Shown here: positions 6,429-13,188 of the stretch, one piece after another
Layout of the letters: every line of letters starts with the position of its first letter
Numbering within the stretch: the first letter of the stretch is position 1
Assembly: GCA_028868335.1 (NCBI GenBank)
Contig: JAGWUU010000017.1
Location: 1 to 20,179, forward strand
DNA length: 20,179 bases
From: Sphingomonadales bacterium
Lineage (GTDB): Bacteria > Pseudomonadota > Alphaproteobacteria > Sphingomonadales > Sphingomonadaceae
Direction of reading: 5' to 3'
The notes under the pieces: generated by a model
The model's database searches: none
What the model was told of the DNA's origin: nothing
The model's input: the letters and a program-made list of their open reading frames with translations, nothing else
Program-made: the position numbers and the translations under genes

Positions 6429-7183
6429 CGCTTGCGGGGTACGATCTGATCCTGGCGGGCCGGTTGAACGGCGTGTCCCTCGCGCTGGAACCGGGGCAGG
6501 TCATCGCGATCTGCGGTCCCAATGGCGCCGGAAAGTCGAGCCTGCTTGCCAGCCTCGCCGGGTTGATTGCTCCGGCGTCCGGTGCGGTCGAACTGGAAGG
6601 GCGTCCGCTTGCCACCCTGCCGCCCCGCAATCGGGCGCGGGCGATCGGCTACCTGCCGCAGGACGGCGAGGTGGCGTGGAACCTGTCGGTCGAAACGCTG
6701 GTCGGCCTCGGGCGACTGCCTTGGGACGAGGGCGCTGCGGCGGACAGGCAGGCGGTGGAAACGGCGCTCACCGCTCTCGACCTTGGTGGGCTTCGCGGCC
6801 GCCCGCTGTCACGGCTGTCCGGCGGAGAAAGGGCGCGCGCGCTGTTCGCCCGGGTACTCGCCGGAACCCCGCGCTGGCTGCTCGCCGACGAACCGCTCGC
6901 CAACCTCGACCTTGCGCACCAGCAAGCATTGCTTGCCCAGTTCCGGGCGCTGGCCGGGCAGGGGCTGGGAGTGGTGCTGGTGCTCCATGATCTCGCGCTG
7001 GCGATGAACCATGCCGATCGCGTGATCGTGCTGGAGCAGGGAGCCGTCGCCGCCGATGGAGCGCCCGAAGCGGCGCTCGACAGCGCGACGATACGGCGTG
7101 TGTGGAATACCGAGGCGCGCTGGCTGGGTGACCACGGCCAGCGCGCCCTGGTGATCGGGCCTACTTCAGCCCGTGTGCCTTGA
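6425..7183 (+). CDS. btuD: Vitamin B12 ABC transporter ATPase BtuD
   Basis: 252 residues. The GTG at 6425 overlaps the btuC stop (GTGA). All ABC ATPase motifs are present: Walker A GPNGAGKSS (31-39), Q-loop Gln79 (YLPQ), signature LSGGE (131-135), Walker B LLADE (152-156) with the catalytic Glu156, D-loop NLD, and switch His187 (VLVLHD). The N-terminus is short, with the first β-strand reduced to LAGYDLILAGRLNGVSL. It powers import through BtuC. It is the last gene of the operon, and its final 23 bases overlap the 3' end of the convergent peptidase gene (7161-7183), so no separate terminator fits between them. Confidence 0.9.
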   Translation: MTLAGYDLILAGRLNGVSLALEPGQVIAICGPNGAGKSSLLASLAGLIAPASGAVELEGRPLATLPPRNRARAIGYLPQDGEVAWNLSVETLVGLGRLPWDEGAAADRQAVETALTALDLGGLRGRPLSRLSGGERARALFARVLAGTPRWLLADEPLANLDLAHQQALLAQFRALAGQGLGVVLVLHDLALAMNHADRVIVLEQGAVAADGAPEAALDSATIRRVWNTEARWLGDHGQRALVIGPTSARVP

Positions 7184-9284
7184 GCATCGGTTCGATGCTC
7201 GGATCGCGCCCGGCCCAGGCGCGGTACATTTCGGCGTAGTCCATCGAATGGCCCTTTGAGAGGATCATGTCGCGGAAGCGCTGGCCGTTGGCGCGGGTCA
7301 GGCCGCCGTTGTCGGTGAACCACTTGAAAGCATCGTGATCGAGCATCTGGGTCCAGCTATAGGCATAATACCCGGCCGCGTAGCCTCCGCCCCAGATGTG
7401 CCGGAAATAGGGGGTATGGTAGCGGCTTGGCACGTCCTTGACGTCAAGTCCGGTCGCCGCAAGCGCGCTTTTCTCGAAGCCGAGGACGTCCTGCCGGGGC
7501 GCCGTGGCCGGCAGCGAGTGCCACTTGAGGTCGAGCATCGCGGCAGTGATCACCTCGCCCAGGGCATAGCCCTGGTTGAAGGTGCTGGCCTTCTTGATCT
7601 TGGCGACCAGATCCGCGGGCATCGGCGCGCCGGTCTGGTAGTGCTTGGCGAAATTCGCCAGCACCTTGGGGTCGGTCATCCAATTCTCGTTGAACTGGCT
7701 GGGAAACTCCACGAAGTCGCGCGCGGTGTTGGTGCCCGCGATCGACGGGTACTTCTGGTTCGACAGCATGCCGTGCAGGGCATGGCCGAATTCGTGGAAC
7801 ATGGTGTTGGCGTCGTCCCAGGTGACAAGGGCGGGCTGTCCGGCGGCTGGCTTCACCGCGTTGAGCACGTTGAACACTACCGGCTTGGTGCCAAGCAGGG
7901 TGTTCTGGTCGACGAAGTTCGACATCCATGCGCCGCCCTGCTTGTTGTCGCGCTTCCATGGATCGAAGTAAAATAGCGCCAGCTCGCTGCCGTCGGCATC
8001 GTTGACCTGATAGACGGTGACGTCCGGGTGATAGACCGGGATGTCCGTCCGCTTCTTGAAGGTCAGCCCGTAAAGCTGGTTGGCGGCGTAGAACACCCCG
8101 TTCTCAAGGACGTTGGTGACTTCCAGATAGGGTTTGATCTGGCTTTCATCGAGATCGTACTTCGCCTTGCGAAGCTGTTCGGAATAGAAGTCCCAGTCGG
8201 CCGGAGTGACGGCGAACTTGCCACCCTTGGTCTTGATCGTCTTGTCGAGCTCGGCCGCATCGCGGTGCTGCGCCCTGGCGAGGGCGGGAACCATCTGCTC
8301 AAGAAAGCTGACGGCGTGATCGCGGGTTTTGGCCATCTGGTCGGACAGCGCGTAGCTGGCGAAATCGGGGAAGCCCAGCAGCTTGGCTTTCTGGGCGCGG
8401 AGCTGGGCCAGCTCCTGAATGATCGCGCGGGTGTCGTTGGCGTCACCCCGTTCCGAGCGGGTCCAGCTTTTGGTGAACAGCGCCTGGCGAGTCGCACGAT
8501 TGCTCAGGCTTGAAAGCGCGGGCTGCTGCGTGGTGTTCTGCAAGGGGATGACATAGCTGCCCTTGGGCAGCTTGCGATCGGCCGCCGCCTTGGCTGCGGC
8601 GGCAATGTCGGCGTCCGACATGCCGGCGAGGGCGGCCTTGTTCCTGACCACCAGTGCGCCGTCCTTGGTCCCGGCGGTGAGCTTCTGGCCGAAGTCTGTC
8701 TGCAGCGTGGACATCCGGGCATTCAGCGCGGTCAGCGTGGCCTTGTCTGCGGCGGAGAGCAGCGCGCCATTGCGAACCATGCCCTCGTAGGTCAGCGTCA
8801 GGACCTGCAACTGATCGGGCGCGAGGTTGAGCGATGCCCGCTGGTCGTACAGCGCCTTCACCCGCTTGAAGAGTTTGTCGTTGAGCATGATCGAATCGTG
8901 CAGCGCTGCAAGCTTGGGCGCGGTTTCGCTGTCGATCTTGTCGAGTGTATCGTTGGTGTTGGCCGACGTCAGCGCGCTGAACACGCTGTTCACGCGGTTC
9001 AGCATCTGGCCCGAACGCTCCAGCCCTTCGATCGTGTTTTCGAAGCTGGGGGCATCGGGGTTGTTGGCAATCGCATCGACTTCAGCCTGCTGCTTGGCAA
9101 TGCCTTCAAGGATCGCTGGCTGATAGTCGGTGTCGCGGATCTTCGAGAAATCCGGGGCGTGGAAGGGCAGGGGCGACGGCTCGGCAAATATCGACCCGGC
9201 TGCCTGGGCGCTGGCGGCGCCAGCCGTGAACGGGGCGAGCGTGGCAGCCAGCGCCGCAAGCGAACTGATGGCAAAAGTACGCAT
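7161..9284 (-). CDS. dcp: Secreted M3-family zinc metallopeptidase, peptidyl-dipeptidase Dcp-like
   Basis: 707 residues. The start ATG at 9284 has AAGGA about seven bases upstream. The signal peptide (MRTFAISSLAALAATLAPFTAGAASAQA) implies export, unlike the E. coli enzyme. The long helical N-terminal region begins PLPFHAPDFSKIRDTDYQPAI, typical of Dcp. The zinc site is HEFGH at His497-Glu498-His501, with Glu526 as the expected third ligand 25 residues after the second His, matching M3 spacing. Downstream are the family-typical FxSQFNENW region and a Gly/Tyr-rich YHTPYFRHIWGGGYAAGYYAYSW loop that closes over substrate. Dcp removes C-terminal dipeptides; an oligopeptidase role is the alternative. 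It lies 88 bp downstream of the M13 peptidase on the same strand. Confidence 0.92.
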   Translation of the reverse strand: MRTFAISSLAALAATLAPFTAGAASAQAAGSIFAEPSPLPFHAPDFSKIRDTDYQPAILEGIAKQQAEVDAIANNPDAPSFENTIEGLERSGQMLNRVNSVFSALTSANTNDTLDKIDSETAPKLAALHDSIMLNDKLFKRVKALYDQRASLNLAPDQLQVLTLTYEGMVRNGALLSAADKATLTALNARMSTLQTDFGQKLTAGTKDGALVVRNKAALAGMSDADIAAAAKAAADRKLPKGSYVIPLQNTTQQPALSSLSNRATRQALFTKSWTRSERGDANDTRAIIQELAQLRAQKAKLLGFPDFASYALSDQMAKTRDHAVSFLEQMVPALARAQHRDAAELDKTIKTKGGKFAVTPADWDFYSEQLRKAKYDLDESQIKPYLEVTNVLENGVFYAANQLYGLTFKKRTDIPVYHPDVTVYQVNDADGSELALFYFDPWKRDNKQGGAWMSNFVDQNTLLGTKPVVFNVLNAVKPAAGQPALVTWDDANTMFHEFGHALHGMLSNQKYPSIAGTNTARDFVEFPSQFNENWMTDPKVLANFAKHYQTGAPMPADLVAKIKKASTFNQGYALGEVITAAMLDLKWHSLPATAPRQDVLGFEKSALAATGLDVKDVPSRYHTPYFRHIWGGGYAAGYYAYSWTQMLDHDAFKWFTDNGGLTRANGQRFRDMILSKGHSMDYAEMYRAWAGRDPSIEPMLKAHGLK

Positions 9285-9309
9285 GGATTGTCCTTGTAAA
9301 TCAGATTGT

Positions 9310-9348
9310 CCCGCGGTGCGGGCCAGGGGGACGGCACTGAGGCCGTCC
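9310..9348. other. Two stem-loops between the peptidase genes
   Basis: CCCGC-GGT-GCGGG (9310-9322) and GGACGGC-ACTGAG-GCCGTCC (9329-9348) are perfect hairpins in the 88-bp gap. They lie downstream of the M13 gene and upstream of the M3 gene. Neither has a T-tract. They could attenuate read-through from one peptidase gene to the next. Confidence 0.35.
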
Positions 9349-9372
9349 GCATGAATTGACGCTGAAGCCGGA

Positions 9373-11418
9373 TTACCAGATCTTCGCGCGCTTCTCGGGC
9401 GGGATGTACATCTTGTCGCCCGGCTTGACCCCGAAGGCGTCGTACCACGGCTGGATGTTGCTGACCGGACCGAGCAGGCGGAACCGGCGCGGGCTGTGCG
9501 GGTCTGTCGCGATCTGGTTGCGCATCGCGTCCTCGCGCTGCTTGCCGCGCCAGGTCTGGGCGAAGGCGAGGAAGAAGCGCTGATCGCCGGTTAATCCATC
9601 AAGCACCGGGGCTTTCCTGCCGCCAAGCGAACGGTAGTAGGCATCGAGCGCAACCTGCAACCCGGCGAAGTCGGCGATGTTCTCGCCCATGGTCAGCTTG
9701 GGGTTGACGAATACGCCCGGCACCGCCTCGAACTTGCCGTACTGGTCCCCCAGCACCTTGGCGCGTTCCTCGAAGCGGCGGGCATCGTCGGCTGTCCACC
9801 AGTCGCGCACCGCGCCGGTGGCATCGACCTTGCGGCCCTGATCGTCGAAGCCATGGCTGATCTCGTGGCCGATGACCGCGCCGATGCTGCCATAATTGAC
9901 CGCGTCATCGGCGCCGGGCGAGAACATCGGCGCTTGCAGGATGCCGGCCGGAAAGACGATCTTGTTCTCCAGCCCGCCGTTGTAGGCGTTGACCGTCTGC
10001 GGGTTCATCGCCCACTTCTTGCGATCAACCGGCTTGCCCACGTCCTCGATGGCATAGGCATAGTTGAACGCGCCCATCTTCTGGACATTGCCGTAGAGGT
10101 CGCCCGGCGTCAGCTTGAGCGCGGCATAGCTGCGGAACTTGTCCGGATAGCCGACCATCACGTCCATTCGCGACAGCTTGGTCAGCGCGGCCTGCTTCGT
10201 GGCATCGCCCATCCAGTCGTTGCCGCGGATCCGGTCGGCCATCGCCACCTTGAGGTTGGCGACCAGCGCCTGCATCTTGGTCTTGGCGATTGCCGGGAAG
10301 TAGGCACGGACATAGTCCTGCCCGATCAGTTCGCCCAACCCGTCGTCGATCAGCGCGACCGCCCGCTTTTCGCGGGGCAGGATCGAGGAAACGCCCGACA
10401 GCGTCTTGACGTACTGGAAGCGGCTGTCGACCCAGGCCTGGTTGAGATAGGGCGCGGCCTGCATCGCGGTCTGCGTCACCTGCCACAGCTTGAGCGTGTC
10501 GAGCGGGGTTTCCGCATAGAGCTTCGCAATGTCGCGAACCGCCGTGTTGTCGGCCACGATCAGCTTGGCGGGCGTCCCGATGCCGAACCCGGTCGACAGC
10601 GCGGGCCAGTCAACCCCCGGAGCATAGGCGGCCAGTTCAGCCGCGGTCATCGGGTTGTTCAGCTTGCTGATGTCACGCTGGTCCTCGGCGGTCCAGCTAC
10701 GCTCGGCAATGGCGTGTTCGAAGTCATAGATCCTTTGCGCCGCCGCCTGCGCATCGGGAATGCCCAGCATGGTCAGGGTGCGCAGGAGGAACGCCTGGTA
10801 GGCTTCGCGCTGCGGCTTGAAGCGATCTTCCAGATAGTAGTCGCGGTTGGGCATGCCCATGCCGCCGCTGCCCACCCAGATGGTGTTCATCGCCGGATTG
10901 GCCGGGTCGGCATAGACCTGGAAGCCTTCGACCGAGCCTCCGAACCGTCCGCCAGTGGACGCCATGTCGCGGGTGAACGCCGCCTTGTCCGGCAGCGCCA
11001 TGATCCGCGCGACGTCGACCTTCAGCGGAGCATCGCCAACCTTCTCGATCTTCGCGGTATCCATGAAGTCGCGATAGAGCATGCCGTATTGCGACGTGGC
11101 CGGAGCATTGGTGATCAACGAACGCAGGTTGGCCTGGGTGTGTTCATAGACGTCGAGCCCGGTCCCGGTCATCGGCCTGTCGGCAGGGATTTCGTGCGTC
11201 GCGAGCCAGTGGCCGGTCGAATAGAGCTGGAAGTCGTCACCGGGGCGGACCGACAGATCGCGAGCGGAAAGGTCGACGCCCCAGCGACCGTAGGGTGATG
11301 GGGCAGGTGCGGCCTTGGCGGCAGGCTTGGCCGATTTTGGCTTTGGCTTGGCGTCGGCAAGACCAGGAACGGCGACCAGCGCGATAGCCGCGACCGAGAG
11401 CAGGATGCGTGATTTCAT
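9373..11418 (-). CDS. Secreted M13-family (neprilysin/PepO-like) zinc metallopeptidase
   Basis: 681 residues from the ATG at 11418, which has AAGGGGA eight bases upstream; a frame extension to 11511 lacks that support. A signal peptide (MKSRILLSVAAIALVAVPGLADA) is followed by a Lys/Pro/Ala-rich linker. The M13 N-terminal domain begins WGVDLSARDLSVRPGDDFQLYSTGHWLATHEIPAD. The catalytic zinc site is HEISH (His518, Glu519, His522) with GENIAD supplying Glu579 and Asp583. NAYNGG shortly before is the usual substrate-backbone motif, and the C-terminus WYDAFGVKPGDKMYIPPEKRAKIW is typical, with KIW in place of the animal CxVW. It probably degrades extracytoplasmic oligopeptides together with the M3 enzyme. 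Confidence 0.93.
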   Translation of the reverse strand: MKSRILLSVAAIALVAVPGLADAKPKPKSAKPAAKAAPAPSPYGRWGVDLSARDLSVRPGDDFQLYSTGHWLATHEIPADRPMTGTGLDVYEHTQANLRSLITNAPATSQYGMLYRDFMDTAKIEKVGDAPLKVDVARIMALPDKAAFTRDMASTGGRFGGSVEGFQVYADPANPAMNTIWVGSGGMGMPNRDYYLEDRFKPQREAYQAFLLRTLTMLGIPDAQAAAQRIYDFEHAIAERSWTAEDQRDISKLNNPMTAAELAAYAPGVDWPALSTGFGIGTPAKLIVADNTAVRDIAKLYAETPLDTLKLWQVTQTAMQAAPYLNQAWVDSRFQYVKTLSGVSSILPREKRAVALIDDGLGELIGQDYVRAYFPAIAKTKMQALVANLKVAMADRIRGNDWMGDATKQAALTKLSRMDVMVGYPDKFRSYAALKLTPGDLYGNVQKMGAFNYAYAIEDVGKPVDRKKWAMNPQTVNAYNGGLENKIVFPAGILQAPMFSPGADDAVNYGSIGAVIGHEISHGFDDQGRKVDATGAVRDWWTADDARRFEERAKVLGDQYGKFEAVPGVFVNPKLTMGENIADFAGLQVALDAYYRSLGGRKAPVLDGLTGDQRFFLAFAQTWRGKQREDAMRNQIATDPHSPRRFRLLGPVSNIQPWYDAFGVKPGDKMYIPPEKRAKIW

Positions 11419-11517
11419 TGGCGTTATCCCCTTTACCGGGGTGACGGCGCGCAATTTCGCTCCAGCTCCCCGCAATAACCCATGCCTCGCGCGCGGGGGC
11501 AAACGCGTCAATGCCGT

Positions 11518-11537
11518 CTGCCGAACAGCATCGGCAG
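11518..11537. other. Perfect 7-bp stem-loop
   Basis: CTGCCGA (11518-11524) and TCGGCAG (11531-11537) flank a six-base loop in the 147-bp gap between the M13 peptidase start and the small alanine-rich protein gene. No T-run follows on either strand. Role unknown. Confidence 0.3.
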
Positions 11538-11553
11538 TTGGTGGAAGTTCCTG

Positions 11554-11586
11554 AAAAAAGAGCGCCTACTTGTGTCGCTTCGGCGC
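11554..11586 (-). terminator. Probable intrinsic terminator of the 11566-12048 gene
   Basis: On the minus strand GCGCC and GGCGC (plus-strand 11582-11586 and 11562-11566) can pair around a 15-base loop, followed two bases later by six T's (11554-11559). The stem overlaps the stop codon. The T6 tract is the only clear one in this block, but the five-pair stem is short. Confidence 0.45.
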
Positions 11587-12048
11587 AGGCGGAGCGCAGT
11601 GCTTGCGGTCACCGGCCTTGCACGCCGCAACATCGGCTTCCCATTTGGTCTTGGCCGCATCGTAGTCGGCCTTGGACTTTGCCACCGCTGTTTCATAGTC
11701 GGCCTTGGCCTTGGCCGCGGCGGCCTGCTGCGCGGCGATCGTTTCGGCGCGCGATTTTTCGGCCGCCTCGAACGCGGCCTTGTTGGCTGCATTCTGATCG
11801 ACCTGGGCCTTGGCCGCGGCGGACTGCTTTTCGTTGATCCGGGCGCGCTCCTGCTCGGCCATGTCTGCCTCGGGAGCAGGGGCGGGTTTGGCGGGGGCCG
11901 TGGTCGTAGTCGGGGCTGCGGCCGGTGCCGCTGTCGCCGGCCGGGTGGGCTTGCGATGCTTGCCGCGCACCGCATCGGCGGGGCCGCTCGCAATCAGCGA
12001 AAGCGACGCTGCCAGGGCGAGGGGAACGAAAGCGTTGCGCAGGGTCAT
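11566..12048 (-). CDS. Exported Ala/Lys-rich coiled-coil protein with C-terminal W-x6-C-x7-C motif
   Basis: 160 residues from the ATG at 12048 (GGAG eight bases upstream). The order is: signal peptide (MTLRNAFVPLALAASLSLIASGPADA), a basic then Pro/Thr/Ala-rich low-complexity linker (about 27-62), and a long charged Ala-rich helix predicted as coiled coil (63-135). The tail is WEADVAACKAGDRKHC (136-151), then a Pro/Lys/His end. Aromatic residues and the first Cys fall in helical register: Tyr118, Tyr129, Trp136, Cys143. The tail has exactly the spacing found in the two genes upstream. I know no function. The helix resembles TolA- or lipoprotein-like spacers. Two cysteines in an exported protein suggest a disulfide loop (inference). 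Low complexity alone could mislead; the shared tail makes the gene credible. Confidence 0.75.
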   Translation of the reverse strand: MTLRNAFVPLALAASLSLIASGPADAVRGKHRKPTRPATAAPAAAPTTTTAPAKPAPAPEADMAEQERARINEKQSAAAKAQVDQNAANKAAFEAAEKSRAETIAAQQAAAAKAKADYETAVAKSKADYDAAKTKWEADVAACKAGDRKHCAPPAPKRHK

Positions 12049-12130
12049 CGTGGCATCTCCGGTCAATGGGCCATGGTTGGACCCGACCATATGCATCCCG
12101 CCACGAAGTGCAATCGCCGGGCGGCCTGCC

Positions 12131-12505
12131 TCAGTGCTCGCAATACTCGTATTGACCGGCCTCGCAGGCGTCGACGGCGTGCCGCCAGGCGGCGCGATCG
12201 CGTTCGTAGTCGGCGCGGCGCTGCTGGTAATCGTCCATTTGCCGCTCATAGTCCGAACGCGCCCGCTGGTAGGATTCCTCGCGATCGCCCTGCTCGCCAT
12301 AGGCGCGCCAGCCTTCGGCATAGCGGGCATCGCGCTCGTGCACCTGTTGAAGCTCCTTGAGGTTCAACTGGCGAATGACCTCGCGGTCGTGCGCCCGCGT
12401 CCGCGGATCGCGCATTGCCGGATCGTTGGGATCATCGGCATGGGCAACGGCGGGAATCAGCATGGCAAGACCCGCCAGCGCAGCGGCAAGACGAACGGTT
12501 TTCAC
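12131..12505 (-). CDS. Exported heptad-repeat protein with C-terminal W-x6-C-x7-C motif (paralogue A)
   Basis: 124 residues. The GTG at 12505 follows an AAGGAGGG site by about ten bases; an in-frame start at 12532 would lie upstream of that site. The signal peptide ends at AVAHA (residue 23). The mature part begins DDPNDPAMRDP and continues with VIRQLNLKELQQVHERDARYAEGW. A Tyr/Arg/Glu/Asp-rich helix follows, in which Tyr79, Tyr86, Tyr93, Tyr100, Trp107 and Cys114 fall at exact seven-residue steps. The end is WRHAVDACEAGQYEYC (107-122). It clearly resembles the next gene upstream (DPAMR, RDARYA-x-GW-x-AY, AAW-x3-V-x-AC-x-AG), so the two are tandem paralogues. Function unknown; probably periplasmic. 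Confidence 0.75.
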   Translation of the reverse strand: MKTVRLAAALAGLAMLIPAVAHADDPNDPAMRDPRTRAHDREVIRQLNLKELQQVHERDARYAEGWRAYGEQGDREESYQRARSDYERQMDDYQQRRADYERDRAAWRHAVDACEAGQYEYCEH

Positions 12506-12569
12506 GGGATGCGACCCTCCTTGAACCGACAAGCTGAATGCGAAACCTTACCAAACCATGCAACGCTGT

Positions 12570-12597
12570 TGCGACGAACCGGATGCGGTCCGTCGCA
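12570..12597. terminator. 12-bp stem-loop after the paralogue B stop
   Basis: TGCGACGAACCG (12570-12581) and CGGTCCGTCGCA (12586-12597) form a 12-pair stem (one G-U in the minus-strand RNA) with a four-base loop. It begins two bases after the stop codon at 12602-12600. There is no T-tract, so it is a terminator or 3' stabiliser that could separate expression of the two paralogues. Confidence 0.45.
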
Positions 12598-12599
12598 TT

Positions 12600-12956
12600 T
12601 CAGCGTCGGCAGGCGGAACGGTTTCCGGCGCGGCAGGCGGCAACAGCGCGGTGCCAGGCCGCCATGCGGCGGGCATAGACCTGGTGCTCATGGCGGTTGC
12701 GGGCGAGCGCCCGCCGGTAGGCCGCGCGGCGTCCGGGATATGCGTGATAGGCGTGCCAGCCCTTGGCATAGCGCGCATCGCGGGCTTTGACGTGGGCCAT
12801 CTCGTTGCGGTTGAGTCGGCGGATGATCGCCTTGTCGCGCGCCCGCGCGGCGGCGCTGCGCATTGCCGGATCGTGCGGATTGTCGGCAAAGGCGGTGCCC
12901 GGCGTTGCGACAGCAAAGGCCAGCGCCAGCGCGCCAGCCAACAGGCGAAATCTCAT
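12600..12956 (-). CDS. Exported small protein with C-terminal W-x6-C-x7-C motif (paralogue B)
   Basis: 118 residues from the ATG at 12956, ten bases after GGAGG. The signal peptide (MRFRLLAGALALAFAVATPGTAFA) ends before DNPHDPAMRS. The mature sequence matches paralogue A through DPAMR, II-x-RLN, RDARYAKGWHAY and the tail WHRAVAACRAGNRSAC (101-116). It lacks about ten residues of the heptad helix and is far richer in Arg and His, so it is strongly basic where paralogue A is mixed-charge. Tyr80, Tyr94, Trp101 and Cys108 keep the seven-residue register. Its leader shares 11 identical bases (TGCGACCCTCC on the plus strand) with paralogue A. Function unknown. It is divergent from uvrA. Confidence 0.75.
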   Translation of the reverse strand: MRFRLLAGALALAFAVATPGTAFADNPHDPAMRSAAARARDKAIIRRLNRNEMAHVKARDARYAKGWHAYHAYPGRRAAYRRALARNRHEHQVYARRMAAWHRAVAACRAGNRSACRR

Positions 12957-13071
12957 CAGGTGCGACCCTCCCTGGTCATTGACCCCTTGTACCCGGCAGG
13001 TCCTTTCCTTCCTGGGGGACGGGATGCAATTCGCTCTGCGACGAAGCGGTGCCCGCTTGCCGCCGAATGGA

Positions 13072-13091
13072 GGGGCGGGGCGGGGCCGGGG
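13072..13091 (+). other. Perfect G-quadruplex-forming motif upstream of uvrA
   Basis: Four GGGG tracts are separated by loops of 1, 1 and 2 bases (C, C, CC) on the plus strand, which is the uvrA coding strand. It lies about 70 bp before the LexA box in the uvrA / paralogue B intergenic region. The primary sequence meets the strictest quadruplex pattern; folding in cells is unproven. Confidence 0.6.
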
Positions 13092-13161
13092 CTCACTTGC
13101 TTTGCCTGCGCCAAGCCCCCATCTTTGCGAGGACAGGGGGATTCACCCTCTTGTGTCTTGC

Positions 13162-13176
13162 GAACATATATGGAAC
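13162..13176 (+). promoter_or_regulatory. LexA (SOS) box of uvrA, alphaproteobacterial type
   Basis: GAAC-ATATATG-GAAC is an exact GAAC-N7-GAAC direct repeat, read GTTC-N7-GTTC on the other strand. This is the known alphaproteobacterial LexA operator. It ends 12 bases before the uvrA ATG and covers the only AT-rich, -10-like sequence (ATATAT), so LexA binding should block transcription until DNA damage. Confidence 0.88.
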
Positions 13177-13188
13177 ACACGCCGCGCC

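Noticed and set aside
2723..7183. Iron-siderophore uptake as an alternative for the TonB receptor/ABC operon
   Set aside because: The families overlap with iron transport, but the clear cobalamin riboswitch in the leader decides for vitamin B12.
9853..11298. 481-codon plus-strand open frame opposite the M13 peptidase
   Set aside because: Shadow of a gene with unmistakable M13 motifs; its composition resembles the other antisense frames.
12073..12090. ATGGT...ACCAT hairpin between two small-protein genes
   Set aside because: Only five pairs with an eight-base loop and no T-tract; expected by chance in this composition.
11482..12790. Plus-strand frames opposite the small exported proteins
   Set aside because: Their hydrophobic look comes from reading Ala/Arg-rich helices backwards. 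The minus strand has signal peptides, ribosome binding sites and a shared motif.
12787..13188. N-terminal extension of uvrA
   Set aside because: The frame is open, but the extension crosses the divergent small-protein gene, the G4 motif and the LexA box. UvrA homology starts at the 13189 ATG.
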